Of a stretch of 64,000 bases of DNA, positions 41,963-51,493 are shown one piece after another (position 1 is the first letter of the stretch; each line of letters begins with the position of its first letter). The DNA lies in contig JAEHGX010000005.1 of NCBI GenBank assembly GCA_019248265.1, forward strand, positions 19,274-83,273. The letters are read 5' to 3'. Under the pieces are notes generated by a model. That model worked only from the letters and a program-made list of their open reading frames with translations, did no database searches and was not told where the DNA came from. The DNA comes from Candidatus Falkowbacteria bacterium S5_I03 (lineage in GTDB: Bacteria; Patescibacteriota; Patescibacteriia; Patescibacteriales; UBA12465). Both the position numbers and the translations under genes were made by a program.

Positions 41963-42045
41963 ATAGTTGATTAACATATAAACGAGACTTTAAAATCTCG
42001 TTATTTTGCTTTTTTAAATTTTATAAATCTTGTCTAATATTATAA

Positions 42046-42615
42046 TTAATTTTTGGATATGTCAAGATTTTTCTGAACGTACTCATAGACGGACTGAAAA
42101 ACCTCATCAGGTGTCAAATTAGTGGTATCGAGATAAAAATCGTAGTTTTTAACATCATTAACGTCAATCCCATAATATTTCTGATATCTTAGCCTATCGC
42201 TAGCTAAACGCTTGCGCAGGCTCTCTTTAACATCTTCCAGACTTTCGATATTATTATCCTCATTTCTTTCATTTTTTTGCTGTAAATGGCCAAAAACACG
42301 CCTATTGCCCTCATCTTCAGAAACGTCTAAATAAATCTTTAAAGAATGCGGTATTAGAAACCAGGAGGTTCTCCCCTCAATAACAAAATTATCCTCAGTT
42401 TCACCCAGTTTTTTCTGGTAATCGTCAACTTCACGGTCAGTACTAGGGTCACTTTCCCCCAATTTATTATACTCAGCCAAGGTCATGCCTCTTTTTTTGG
42501 CAGCTTCACGTCTTAAGCCGCCCATATAATACCGGGGCCAAGCAAGGGTTTCCGCCAATTTTTGAGCGATAGTGCTTTTTCCGGAACCATGGGCTCCGCT
42601 TAAGGATATTATCAT
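42046..42615 (-). CDS. Cytidylate kinase-like NMP kinase (short, archaeal-type)
   Basis: 189 residues. Starts with MIISLSGAHGSGKSTIAQKLAE (Walker A, 7-15), YYMGGLRREAAKKRGMTLAEYNKLGE (the archaeal CMP-kinase NMP-binding region), VIEGRTSWFLIP and a C-terminal lid LRKRLASDRLRYQKYYGIDV. It most resembles archaeal Cmk, which phosphorylates CMP/dCMP. Most bacteria have a longer Cmk, so this short form is notable. Start at 42615 puts the P-loop at its usual distance from the N-terminus. Confidence 0.85.
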   Translation of the reverse strand: MIISLSGAHGSGKSTIAQKLAETLAWPRYYMGGLRREAAKKRGMTLAEYNKLGESDPSTDREVDDYQKKLGETEDNFVIEGRTSWFLIPHSLKIYLDVSEDEGNRRVFGHLQQKNERNEDNNIESLEDVKESLRKRLASDRLRYQKYYGIDVNDVKNYDFYLDTTNLTPDEVFQSVYEYVQKNLDISKN

Positions 42616-42638
42616 ATAAACTATCTTAACCGAATAAC

Positions 42639-42667
42639 TTTCAAAAATCAATAAATTAACTTATAAT
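42639..42667 (+). promoter_or_regulatory. Promoter of smc with a leader hairpin
   Basis: TTTCAA (42639), 17-base spacer, TATAAT (42662). The roughly 36-base leader holds GGCC-TGA-GGCC followed by ATTTTTG, a short terminator-like element. Confidence 0.5.
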
Positions 42668-42709
42668 AAAAACAGTTTAAGGCCTGAGGCCATTTTTGCT
42701 TTTATAATT

Positions 42710-45700
42710 ATGTATTTAGAAAAACTGGAAATCCAAGGATTCAAATCATTCGCCAATAAAAATAAGTTAATCTTCTCCGGCATGCTGGACGACCAAAAAC
42801 GCGGTTTGACTGCGATTGTCGGTCCTAACGGCTCCGGAAAATCCAATGTCGCTGACGCTATCCGCTGGGCGCTGGGCGAACAAAGCATCAAAAGCTTGAG
42901 AGGGAAAAAAAGTGAAGACGTTATTTTTTCCGGCTCCGATCAAAAAAGCCAATTAAGTTTGGCGGAGGTGTCTTTATTTTTAAATAATGAAGAGGCTACC
43001 AAAAAAACCGCGAAACAGCCAGAAGCGATTGAAAAAGAAAGCGACTTGGATCAAATAATTAAAAGCTGCACCGAAATTGTAATCACCCGCCGTTTATTTC
43101 GCAACGGCGAGGGTGAATATTTATTAAACGGTAATCGTGTTCGTTTATCTGATATTCAGATGTTACTTGCGAAAGCTAACTTCGGTCAAAAAACTTATAG
43201 TGTTATCGGGCAAGGGATGGTCGAAAATTTTTTAAGTTCCACGGCGGCCGAGCGCAAAGACTTTTTTGACGAAGCGACCGGCGTCAAACAATTCCAAATC
43301 AAACGCGATTCCGCTTTAAGCAAACTGGAAGCTAGCTACGAAAATCTCCAACAAGTAGATATGCTGCTTGTGGAAATCCGACCGCGCCTCAAAAGCTTAA
43401 CTCGACAAGTAGAAAAATTAAAACGCCGCGCTGATATTGAATCCGAACTTAAAAAAACCCAATTCAATTATTACGGTTTTCTGTGGCAAGATATCAATAA
43501 TAAATTGGATATTTTCAACTCCCAATTTTTAGATTTAGAAAAAATTAAAATTGAGAAAGAAAAAAAATTGGAAAAATTAGGTGAAGAACTTAATAAAATC
43601 AGAACTACAGATAATTTCCGAGAAATAAACGAACTGCAACCGAGACTGCGCGATTTAGAAAATCAAAAAGGACAATATCAAAAAAAATTATCCAGATTAC
43701 AGGCAGAACTAGAGGTTCAATTGGAGTCCCAAGGGCAATTTGATGTTTCCTGGCTTAATAATAAGGCCGGCGAGCTAACGGCGGATATTGAAAAAATAGG
43801 TCTAGAAATAAATTCCTTAGAAAATAGCCGCCCTAAACTAGAGGAGGAATCATTGCTTGCCAAACTTCAAGAAATAAATAAAGAAATCTCCGACAGCGAG
43901 GAAATTAAAAGAACGATCAACAGTTTAGAAAACGAGAAATTCAATTTTAATAAACAAATTTCTAAATTGGAAGCGGTGCTAGAAGCTAATTTGGAAGCTC
44001 AGGGGCAATTCGATGTTTCCTGGTTAAGCAATAAGCAAGAGGAATTAAATTCCGAACTAAAAAATGTTGAAAGTGAGCTTGGTAAATTAAATCAGGACAA
44101 CGACCGCGAAAACAGCCAAAAACTCCAAGAAAATTTAAATAACATTCAACAAGAACTTGCGGCTTTGAATAACGAACTGAGAAATATTAATGACAAAATC
44201 CGGGCGGCAGCCAAATCTGGCAGCAAAGATGAAAAAATTAGTCAGATTGTCGAGGAATTTTTAAGCAAGCTTGACGGTATTAATTCTATTGCCAATTTAG
44301 ATGAGGCTAAAAAACTAATTTTGGAAGCCAAAAAAGATTTTAAGACTAAAATTAAAGCCACTCTTACCGGCGAGAGCGACGAAGACTCTCTCCGCATCCA
44401 AAAAATTCAACAAACGATTATCGAACTGACCGAGAAAAGGCAAACTGTAAACGAACACTTAAACGAGGAGCGCTTGCGCCTTTCAACTATTAATGAACGC
44501 TTGCGCTTAACCGCCGAAAAGAAAATCCAAATCGAAAGAGAGCTTCTAGATATTAAGGCTAAACTGGAAAAAGCTGAAATAAAGTTTGATGCCGGCCAAA
44601 TAGAAAATGAGAAAACTATTTTAACCAAAAAACTCTCGGAAATTGAAAAAGAAATTTCCAAACTAGAGGCTTCTTATCAAGGCGGCCTCTTACAAGATAA
44701 AAAACAAGCGGCTTTAGAGCAATTACAGCTTTGCCGCCTCAAAGACTCGGCAATTATTGAACGAGTTAAGCTTCTCGCCGATAAAAAGAATCAAAGTAAC
44801 CAAGAATTAATCGACGTTAATAATAAAATCGCCAAGAGCCAAGTAAAATTTGATTCTTCAGAAATTGAAAAAGAGAAAACGGCAATCAACAAGTTGCTGG
44901 AGGAAATCGGATTAGAGTCCGCGGCCATCAATGCTAAATTGGAAACCCTGAACCAAGCTAAAGAAAAAGAAAAAGGGCAGATGTTTGAGTGCCAAAAAAA
45001 TATTCAAGCCTTACAAGAAGAAATCAATACCGTCGCCGATAAATTAAACGGTTTAAAAATTGAATCTACTCGCCAGGAAACTAAGTTGGAGGATTTAGAA
45101 AATAATATTAGAAATGATGAGTTGTCTATCGGCGAAATTCAAGCGCATCCGGTTGAAGGCGGCGCGGAAAATTTATCATATTGGCAAAAGATTTTAGCAA
45201 ACAGCAAAAATCAATTGGAACAAATCGGCGGCATTGATCCGGAAACCGAAAAAGAATATGAGGAAACAAAGACTCGCTATGATTTTTTAAGCAACCAAAC
45301 AGAGGACCTGAATCAGGCAGTCAAATCTTTAGAGCAAATAATCTATGAGCTCGATGGCAACATTAAGAGTCGTTTTGACCAAGAGTTCAAAATAATTTCT
45401 GAAAAATTTAATGATTATTTTAAAATTCTCTTCAACGGCGGCAGCGCTAAAATCACTAAAATTCTAGTAGAAGATTTGGAAAAAGAAGACGCCAAAAATA
45501 ATGGAAATAAACCGGAAAGCATCGACCAGGGATTAACGACAGCCGAAATTGAAATGAAACGGATGCAGGAAGAAAAAATGAAAAAAATTAAATTCCTGAA
45601 AAAATATAATGCGGTCGGTTTAGCCGGCATTGAAATCCAAGCCACTCCTCCGGGCAAAAAAATTCAAGCTGTTACCATGCTTTCTGGCGGCGAACGTGCC

Positions 45701-45991
45701 TTAACCGCTATTGCCCTAATTTGCGCTATTATCAGCGCCAATCCGTCGCCATTTGTCGTTTTGGATGAAGTGGATGCCGCTTTGGATGAATCAAACTCGG
45801 AACGTTTAGCGAGAATTTTGGATGACTTATCAGACAAAACTCAATTTATTGTCATTACTCATAACCGCGCCTCCATGCGCCGCGCCAGTATTCTCTACGG
45901 CGTTACCATGCAAGCTGACGGTGTCAGTAAGCTACTGAGCGTCAAGCTGGATGAACTGCAAAAAGATAATAAAAATTTAGAAAAAATTTAA
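42710..45991 (+). CDS. smc: SMC-family chromosome segregation ATPase without a recognisable hinge
   Basis: 1093 residues. N head: QGFKSFANK, Walker A GPNGSGKSN (38-46), AIRWALGEQSIKSLRGKKSEDVIF; C head: signature LSGGERALTAIALICAI, Walker B VVLDEVDAALDESN, D-loop and H-loop VITHN. The heads are bacterial Smc. Between them is continuous coiled coil (about 165-930). The normal roughly 150-residue globular hinge with its Gly-rich dimer interface is absent; a short segment near 500-545 (DEKISQIVEEFLSKLDGINSIANLDEAKKLI) is the only break. A repeat of QGQFDVSWL-NK occurs about 90 residues apart (around 341 and 430). Typical Smc is about 1180 residues. Confidence 0.93.
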   Translation: MYLEKLEIQGFKSFANKNKLIFSGMLDDQKRGLTAIVGPNGSGKSNVADAIRWALGEQSIKSLRGKKSEDVIFSGSDQKSQLSLAEVSLFLNNEEATKKTAKQPEAIEKESDLDQIIKSCTEIVITRRLFRNGEGEYLLNGNRVRLSDIQMLLAKANFGQKTYSVIGQGMVENFLSSTAAERKDFFDEATGVKQFQIKRDSALSKLEASYENLQQVDMLLVEIRPRLKSLTRQVEKLKRRADIESELKKTQFNYYGFLWQDINNKLDIFNSQFLDLEKIKIEKEKKLEKLGEELNKIRTTDNFREINELQPRLRDLENQKGQYQKKLSRLQAELEVQLESQGQFDVSWLNNKAGELTADIEKIGLEINSLENSRPKLEEESLLAKLQEINKEISDSEEIKRTINSLENEKFNFNKQISKLEAVLEANLEAQGQFDVSWLSNKQEELNSELKNVESELGKLNQDNDRENSQKLQENLNNIQQELAALNNELRNINDKIRAAAKSGSKDEKISQIVEEFLSKLDGINSIANLDEAKKLILEAKKDFKTKIKATLTGESDEDSLRIQKIQQTIIELTEKRQTVNEHLNEERLRLSTINERLRLTAEKKIQIERELLDIKAKLEKAEIKFDAGQIENEKTILTKKLSEIEKEISKLEASYQGGLLQDKKQAALEQLQLCRLKDSAIIERVKLLADKKNQSNQELIDVNNKIAKSQVKFDSSEIEKEKTAINKLLEEIGLESAAINAKLETLNQAKEKEKGQMFECQKNIQALQEEINTVADKLNGLKIESTRQETKLEDLENNIRNDELSIGEIQAHPVEGGAENLSYWQKILANSKNQLEQIGGIDPETEKEYEETKTRYDFLSNQTEDLNQAVKSLEQIIYELDGNIKSRFDQEFKIISEKFNDYFKILFNGGSAKITKILVEDLEKEDAKNNGNKPESIDQGLTTAEIEMKRMQEEKMKKIKFLKKYNAVGLAGIEIQATPPGKKIQAVTMLSGGERALTAIALICAIISANPSPFVVLDEVDAALDESNSERLARILDDLSDKTQFIVITHNRASMRRASILYGVTMQADGVSKLLSVKLDELQKDNKNLEKI

Positions 45992-46019
45992 CGCCGATTT
46001 ATTAAACTTGCGCTATATT

Positions 46020-46053
46020 AAAATCGTCCTCATCGGGACGATTTTATTTTTTT
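46020..46053 (+). terminator. Terminator of smc
   Basis: Ten-base-pair stem AAAATCGTCC / GGACGATTTT, loop of six, then ATTTTTTT. Confidence 0.85.
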
Positions 46054-46065
46054 AAAAATATCGAC

Positions 46066-47586
46066 ATGGCTAATAAAATATTGTCAGCGGTAATCATCGG
46101 ACTGGATGCCGAGTTGGTAGAAATCGAAGCAACGCTCGGCGGTGGCGACTTTGGACAGATAAGTATTGTTGGCTTGCCAGACACAGCCGTTTCCGAAGCC
46201 AAAGAAAGAGTTCGTAGCGCTATTTTAAATAGCGGCTGGGAATTTCCTAAAAGAAAAATAACCGTTAATTTAGCGCCGGCGGATTTGAAAAAAAGCGGTC
46301 CAATTTATGATTTGCCGATTACTGTCAGCATTCTAACTTTAAAATATAAATTTAATTTTGATTTTTCTAAATGTTTAATCGCCGGCGAGTTGTCGCTAAG
46401 CGGCGAGGTGCGCAAAATAAAAGGGGCATTACTAATGGCTATTAAGGCTCGCGCGCAAGGATTAGAAGCAATTTTTTTACCACACGAAAACATCGCGGAA
46501 GCTAGTTTAGTTAAAGGACTTAAAATTTTCCCAGTAATCGATTTAAATCAATTAATAAAACATTTTAGCGGCCAAAAAATAACCGAAGTTATTATCCGGC
46601 AATCGCCCGAAATTAAAAACGAAAACTTGGTAAATTTGTCGGACATCAAGGGTCAGGAAAAAGCTAAGCGGGCTTTAGAAATTGCTGTTGCCGGTGGACA
46701 TAACATTTTACTTAGCGGTCCTCCCGGAAGTGGCAAAACGATGTTAGCTAAAGCGGCGGCCAGCATCTTACCGCCCCTAAATGACCATGAAAAATTAGAA
46801 ATCTCTAGAATTTATAGTGCTTCTGCCAATATTTTAGGTCGACAAACAACTTGTTCTCTGCCAATAACCCAGCGCCCCTTTCGCGCTCCTCATCACAGCG
46901 CTTCGGCTTCTGCTTTAATCGGTGGTGGTTCAAAATGCCGACCAGGAGAGATTTCTCTAGCCCATTTAGGCGTCCTATTTATGGATGAATTTCCAGAATT
47001 CTCGCGTTACGCCCTGGAAAGTTTGCGTCAACCGCTAGAGGAGGGCAAAATAATCATTAGCCGTGCTCAAGGAAATCTGGATTTACCAGCTCGTTTTATG
47101 CTTATTGCCGCTATGAATCCTTGTCCCTGCGGTTTTTTAGGATTAAAAGAAAAAGACTGCGCTTGCAGTTTGGAAAAAATTAAAAAATACCGTCAAAAAA
47201 TTTCCGGCCCGATTTTGGATAGGATTGATTTATACGTTGAAGTAACCAGCCTATCGCCAATGGAGTTAGAAAATAATAGTTCAACCGACAATCTGGCAAT
47301 AACTAAAAAACGGATTAACCGGGCACGCGAACGGCAATTAGCCAGGTTAGCTGATTTTTCGCCGCCGCTAAATGCCGTTATTCCCTCCGAACAAATAAAA
47401 AATCTTTGCCAGTGTGCCGGTTCTGCTTTAGAACTATTAAAAATAGCCGCCAAAAATCTTAATTTCTCTAATCGCGCCTATTTTAAAATTTTAAAAATTG
47501 CCCGCACCATCGCCGATTTAGACAACAGTGAATTAGTCGAGGAATGTCATTTAGCGGAAGCCCTGCAATACCGAACGCAACTTTGA
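46066..47586 (+). CDS. ComM/YifB-family AAA+ ATPase (Mg chelatase-like)
   Basis: 506 residues: N-terminal Lon-like/ChlI domain with VEIEATLGGGDFGQISIVGLPDTAVSEAKERVRSA and NLAPADLKKSGPIYDLPI; ATPase core with LLSGPPGSGKTMLAKAAA (about 222-239), DEFPEFSR (Walker B), NPCPCG and the C-terminal domain with SNRAYFKILKIARTIADL. ComM is a helicase promoting branch migration during natural transformation, so with the double PilB ATPase this fits DNA uptake, though that link is inferred. Confidence 0.95.
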   Translation: MANKILSAVIIGLDAELVEIEATLGGGDFGQISIVGLPDTAVSEAKERVRSAILNSGWEFPKRKITVNLAPADLKKSGPIYDLPITVSILTLKYKFNFDFSKCLIAGELSLSGEVRKIKGALLMAIKARAQGLEAIFLPHENIAEASLVKGLKIFPVIDLNQLIKHFSGQKITEVIIRQSPEIKNENLVNLSDIKGQEKAKRALEIAVAGGHNILLSGPPGSGKTMLAKAAASILPPLNDHEKLEISRIYSASANILGRQTTCSLPITQRPFRAPHHSASASALIGGGSKCRPGEISLAHLGVLFMDEFPEFSRYALESLRQPLEEGKIIISRAQGNLDLPARFMLIAAMNPCPCGFLGLKEKDCACSLEKIKKYRQKISGPILDRIDLYVEVTSLSPMELENNSSTDNLAITKKRINRARERQLARLADFSPPLNAVIPSEQIKNLCQCAGSALELLKIAAKNLNFSNRAYFKILKIARTIADLDNSELVEECHLAEALQYRTQL

Positions 47587-47611
47587 ATAATAAGTTATTT
47601 TTTGCTATAAT
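47583..47611 (+). promoter_or_regulatory. Promoter of the solute-binding protein operon
   Basis: TTGAAT (47583), 17-base spacer, TGC-TATAAT (-10 at 47606). It lies over the end of the comM gene. Leader about 20 bases. Confidence 0.65.
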
Positions 47612-47636
47612 AAGGTCAGATAAATTAGCTAAAATT

Positions 47637-49019
47637 ATGTTCAAAAAAATAACTATTCTGACCCTGCTAATGACTTTTTTGTTAAGCGCGGGATTTGGCT
47701 GTAAAGTACAAAATCAAGAGACTGTCGCTGCTACCGAACCGATAACTCTAACTTATTGGCGAGTTTATGACGGCCAAGATGCTTTTGACGAAATTATTGC
47801 CAACTACGAATTACTACACCCTTTCATTAATATTGAGTATCGCAAATTGCGTTATGAAGAATACGAAAACGAACTTATTAACGCGCTCGCTGAAGATCGT
47901 GGTCCGGACATATTCTCTATTCAAAATACCTGGGTCAGAAAATATCAATCAAAAATTGCCCCTATGCCCGAATCAATTACCATCGCCTATATGGTTACCA
48001 AGGGAACGGTAAAAACTGAGATAGTCCCTGAACTTAGAACCTCTCGCAGCTTAACCCTTAAAGAAATCAGGGATAACTTTGTCGACGTCGTTGGTAAAGA
48101 CGTAATTTTAAGCGACAATAAAGTTTATGGCCTCCCTTTATCGGTTGATACTTTAGCAATGTTTTATAACAAAGATTTATTGAATAACGCCGGAATTAGC
48201 GAGGCTCCTTTATACTGGAATCGTGAATTTTTACAAACCGTTAAAAAGCTTACTAAACAAGACGCTAAAAAAGGCTTAATCCAATCAGGAATTGCTATGG
48301 GAGGCAGCGCTAATATTGACCGCTTTAGTGATATCTTAGCAGTCCTAATGATGCAAAATGGCGCAACCATGATAAATGACGATAACCAAGTAGTCTTCAA
48401 TGCTGTCCCTGAATTTGCCAAAGATACCGGCTATAACCCCGGCCTTGAGGCTTTGCGTTTTTATACCGATTTCGCCAACCCGACTAAAGAATCTTATTCC
48501 TGGAATAGCAGCCTAGATAATTCCTTAAACATGTTTATTAATGGCAACCTGGCAATCATGTTCGGATATTCTTATGACATCCCTCTGATTAAAGCGGGGG
48601 CGCCAAAATTAAATTTCTCAGTCGCTAAGTTTCCACAAATTGAAGGCAATCCGCCAACTAACATTAACTTTGCTAATTACTGGGTAGAAACCGTTTCTAA
48701 AAAAAGCAAATACACTACTGAGGCTTGGGACTTTATTCAATTTATGACTAAAGAAGAGCAGGCAAAAAGTTATTTAGCGGCCACCAAAAAACCAACCGCG
48801 CTGCGGTCATTAATCGCCAGTCAAAGAATCGACGATGAAATTGGCGTTTTTGCCGATCAAGTTTTAACTGCTAAAAGCTGGTATCGCGGCAATAATGTCC
48901 AAGCCGCTGAAGACGCGATGAAGGAAATGATTGATGCCGTTGTTAATAACACCAACGATAAAATACAGAGCGTTATTAATATCGCCGCTTCTAAAATCCA
49001 ACAAACTATTAACCAGTAA
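47637..49019 (+). CDS. Extracellular solute-binding protein, family 1 (sugar-type), probable lipoprotein
   Basis: 460 residues. Signal peptide KITILTLLMTFLLSAGFGC with Cys22 as a possible lipidation site (the lipobox is not canonical). Then ITLTYWRVYDGQDAFDEIIANYELLHPFINIEYRKL (family 1 SBP start), and NINFANYWVETVSKKSKYTTEAWDFIQFMTK near the end. Such proteins deliver sugars or other solutes to ABC permeases; none is seen nearby. The ATG at 47637 is chosen for the signal peptide and the promoter. Confidence 0.9.
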   Translation: MFKKITILTLLMTFLLSAGFGCKVQNQETVAATEPITLTYWRVYDGQDAFDEIIANYELLHPFINIEYRKLRYEEYENELINALAEDRGPDIFSIQNTWVRKYQSKIAPMPESITIAYMVTKGTVKTEIVPELRTSRSLTLKEIRDNFVDVVGKDVILSDNKVYGLPLSVDTLAMFYNKDLLNNAGISEAPLYWNREFLQTVKKLTKQDAKKGLIQSGIAMGGSANIDRFSDILAVLMMQNGATMINDDNQVVFNAVPEFAKDTGYNPGLEALRFYTDFANPTKESYSWNSSLDNSLNMFINGNLAIMFGYSYDIPLIKAGAPKLNFSVAKFPQIEGNPPTNINFANYWVETVSKKSKYTTEAWDFIQFMTKEEQAKSYLAATKKPTALRSLIASQRIDDEIGVFADQVLTAKSWYRGNNVQAAEDAMKEMIDAVVNNTNDKIQSVINIAASKIQQTINQ

Positions 49020-49024
49020 TTTAT

Positions 49025-49462
49025 ATGCTTAAGAAAATTCTTGCGACTTCAATTTTTACTCTAGTTTTTATTAGCGGCATTCAACTGGCCAGCGCCGCCG
49101 GCCTCGTCCCCAATGCCAGTGGCACCGCCTCTTGCGATGGCACGGCAACTTATTGCGGCGACTATACTCTTGATGATTTTATCAGACTCGCTGTTTTAGC
49201 ATCTCAATGGATACTCGGCATCGTCGGTTCTTTAGCGCTAATAATGTTTATTTACGGCGGTTTTATGTTTTTGATTTCTTCCGGTTCCAGTGATAAAGTC
49301 GGTCAAGCAAAGAAAATAATTGTCGCGGCCATTATTGGCTTAATAATTGTCTTTTCCAGCTGGTTGATAATCAGATTTGTTACCCAAGCTATCGGCGCCA
49401 CTAAAACCTTCAACGGCACCATGAGCATTCAAACAAACGACCAGCCATCTTTCTTAATTTAA
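49025..49462 (+). CDS. Pilin-like two-helix membrane protein (paralogue 1)
   Basis: 145 residues: signal peptide (cleavage near ASAAG, about 25), a short Cys-containing segment (ASCDGTATYCGD), then two membrane helices around 60-80 and 96-118 separated by the loop YGGFMFLISSGSSDKVGQAKKIIVAA. The helix-loop-helix with S/GN-x-x-K-x-x-x-AKK recurs in six genes at 53947-56478. This is the TrbC/VirB2-like pilin topology. Six bases after the solute-binding protein gene; the next gene overlaps its stop by one base. Confidence 0.75.
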   Translation: MLKKILATSIFTLVFISGIQLASAAGLVPNASGTASCDGTATYCGDYTLDDFIRLAVLASQWILGIVGSLALIMFIYGGFMFLISSGSSDKVGQAKKIIVAAIIGLIIVFSSWLIIRFVTQAIGATKTFNGTMSIQTNDQPSFLI

Positions 49463-50121
49463 TGGTTTATTTTACTCCCAAAAAACTGATTTCCGAAGAC
49501 AGTATCGGTGAAGAATTAAGACGGCTCCGAACCTTTAAAAATTTAGGGGTTGATGAAGTAGCGCAAAAACTGGGAATTAGAAGAGAGTACTTATTGGCTA
49601 TGGAGGAAGAAAATTTCAATTCACTCCCGGCCGGATTATATGGCAAGAACTTTCTAAAAAAATATGCTACTTTTTTAGGAGCCGACAAAAGCCTGGTGGC
49701 TAAATTTTTACAAGAAGCTGTTGATGATCAAACAGAAAATAATCCTTTTTCCCAAAAAATATTAAAAAAGAATAAATTTTTGATTTTTCCTAAAATTATC
49801 AGAAATTTATTGCTTGGACTGGCCGTTCTAATTTGTTTTCTATATTTAATATTTTATTTTAAAAAAATAGTCTTACCTCCTGATTTAACGGTTACCCAGC
49901 CGGAAAAAAATTTGATGATTAAGGAAACTTCCATCCTGGTGGCGGGGGAGACCGAAAAAGAAGCCGAGGTGCGAATCAATGGCGAACTGATTCTTAATAA
50001 CAACGGCGGTATTTTTTCCCAAACAGTGAACCTAAAAAAAGGCGTAAATACTTTAACGATTAGCGCTAAAAAGAAGTATAGCCAGGAAAATATCATCCTT
50101 AGACAAATATTAGTAGAATAG
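49462..50121 (+). CDS. RodZ-like HTH membrane protein
   Basis: 219 residues: N-terminal Xre-type HTH (GEELRRLRTFKNLGVDEVAQKLGIRREYLLAMEEENFNSLPAGLYGKNFLKKYATFLG, about 11-72), one membrane helix (about 113-134), and an outside beta domain (TVTQPEKNLMIKETSILVAGETEKEAEVRINGELI...GVNTLTISAKKKY) like RodZ/Ig-type C-terminal domains. RodZ links MreB to the envelope in rod shape. No mreB in the window, so shape control is inferred. Confidence 0.88.
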   Translation: MVYFTPKKLISEDSIGEELRRLRTFKNLGVDEVAQKLGIRREYLLAMEEENFNSLPAGLYGKNFLKKYATFLGADKSLVAKFLQEAVDDQTENNPFSQKILKKNKFLIFPKIIRNLLLGLAVLICFLYLIFYFKKIVLPPDLTVTQPEKNLMIKETSILVAGETEKEAEVRINGELILNNNGGIFSQTVNLKKGVNTLTISAKKKYSQENIILRQILVE

Positions 50122-50134
50122 TTATAAAAAGCAT

Positions 50135-50686
50135 ATGTTAGAGATTAAAAAAACAGCCCTATTTGACATTACGGCAATTTTGAATAAAATATCCATAGGG
50201 GAACGCCAAAAAGTTGCTGAACTAGGATGCGGCAATTTTGGCTTCTTCACTTTTCCGCTAGCGCGCTTAGTCGGGCGCTCCGGCAAAGTTTATGCCGTCG
50301 ACATTTTAAAATCCACTCTAACCGAAATTAAAGATCGAGCAACCAAGGAGAATCTGCCCCAAATTATTCCGGTTTGGAGTAATTTGGAAGTTTTTAAAGC
50401 TACTAAAATAGAAACCGAGAGCCTAGATGGTGCCCTCTTAGTAAATGTTTTACACCAATCGGACAAAAGAGCGGAAATCATCAGAGAGGCTTACCGAATG
50501 CTAAAACGTAGCGGACGCTTGATGATTGTGGAATGGAATGGCGCCGACTCCCCACTAGGGCCAAAACCGGAAAAAAGATTAAAACTGGAATCATTAAAAA
50601 TAGCCGCCAAAAAATTGGGGTTTGATATCCAAGAAGAATTTACGGCCGGCCCTTATCATTACGGATTATTACTAATTAAACTATAA
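50135..50686 (+). CDS. Class I SAM methyltransferase
   Basis: 183 residues: motif I VAELGCGNFGFFTFPLARLVGRSGKVYAVDIL (about 28-59), motif IV SLDGALLVNVLHQSDKRAEIIREAYRMLKRSGRLMIVEWN. The post-motif WNGADSPLGPKPEKR resembles the UbiE/COQ5 and arsenite methyltransferase class, but substrate is not clear. Confidence 0.85.
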   Translation: MLEIKKTALFDITAILNKISIGERQKVAELGCGNFGFFTFPLARLVGRSGKVYAVDILKSTLTEIKDRATKENLPQIIPVWSNLEVFKATKIETESLDGALLVNVLHQSDKRAEIIREAYRMLKRSGRLMIVEWNGADSPLGPKPEKRLKLESLKIAAKKLGFDIQEEFTAGPYHYGLLLIKL

Positions 50687-50688
50687 CT

Positions 50689-51072
50689 ATGAAAAATCTG
50701 TTTACCTGGAAGTATTGGTTCACTGTTAACCCAGAACCGTTAACGGCCCTCGCTTTTAAAGTATTAATTGCGATTATTGTCTTATTATTAATCGCCGCTG
50801 TTATAACGGCTATTTTAAAAAAACGCGGCGGCTTATACCGCGGAGCATTAAAGAGAATGTATAATTTATCGGCTGTTAATTTTATTATCGGTTTGATTAT
50901 TCTTTTCTTCAATTACGAAAACGTGCCCTTTTTCGCGTCTCGGATGTGGTTGGGATTTTGGATTTTAGAAATCATAATTTGGAAATTATTCATCATTAAA
51001 AACCTACGCGCTATTCCCAAAAGAAAAAAGGAGTTGGAGGCAGCCAAAGAACTAAAAAAATATCTTCCCTAA
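50689..51072 (+). CDS. Small membrane protein, unknown
   Basis: 127 residues with three hydrophobic segments (about 18-42, 62-80, 86-102) and a basic C-terminal tail (IPKRKKELEAAKELKKYLP). Widespread as a hypothetical in CPR by general resemblance; not recognised further. Two bases after the methyltransferase gene. Confidence 0.65.
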   Translation: MKNLFTWKYWFTVNPEPLTALAFKVLIAIIVLLLIAAVITAILKKRGGLYRGALKRMYNLSAVNFIIGLIILFFNYENVPFFASRMWLGFWILEIIIWKLFIIKNLRAIPKRKKELEAAKELKKYLP

Positions 51073-51136
51073 CAAAAACGCGAACATCAATATTTAAATC
51101 AATAAAGCCTCTTCAAAAGAGGCTTTATTTTTATCT

Positions 51137-51493
51137 ATGAATAAGCTATCTGTCGGCCATCTTGGCGAAGACTTGGCCTGTAACTATTTAACAATCAAGG
51201 GTTATCAAATTTTAGAACGCAATTATCATTTAGGCCGCCTGGAATTGGATATTGTGGCCGCGAAAAACGGACAAATTTTTTTATTGGAAATTAAGACTCG
51301 AAGCTACCGACAACTGGTCAGTTCGGAAGCCTTAATTAGTAAAGCGCAAATGGCTAATTTAAAAAAAGCGGCTAACCGCTACGCCGCGCTTAACCGAATA
51401 AATTTTAATTTAATCCATTTTGATTTGATTCTAGTAGTTATCAATCACCAAAAAAATTCCGCGCGCCTTAAGCACTACCGAGATATTTTTTAA
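51137..51493 (+). CDS. yraN: YraN/UPF0102-family endonuclease-like protein
   Basis: 118 residues: VGHLGEDLACNYLTIKGYQILERNYHLGRLELDIVAAKNGQIFLLEIKTRSYRQ contains the PD-(D/E)xK-type core (E-x7..., ELDIV, EIKTR). The family is associated with recombination and repair but its exact substrate is unsettled. It overlaps the end of the converging glycosyltransferase gene by 26 bases. Confidence 0.93.
   Translation: MNKLSVGHLGEDLACNYLTIKGYQILERNYHLGRLELDIVAAKNGQIFLLEIKTRSYRQLVSSEALISKAQMANLKKAANRYAALNRINFNLIHFDLILVVINHQKNSARLKHYRDIF

Noticed and set aside
41978..42045. Terminator or leader hairpin ACGAGA / TCTCGT between the kinase gene and rplS
   Set aside because: The stem is only six to eight pairs of mostly A/T content and the T-run after it is weak; not supported well enough to list.
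47544..47636. Longer start for the solute-binding protein
   Set aside because: It would put about 31 residues before the signal peptide and lies upstream of the promoter's start point.
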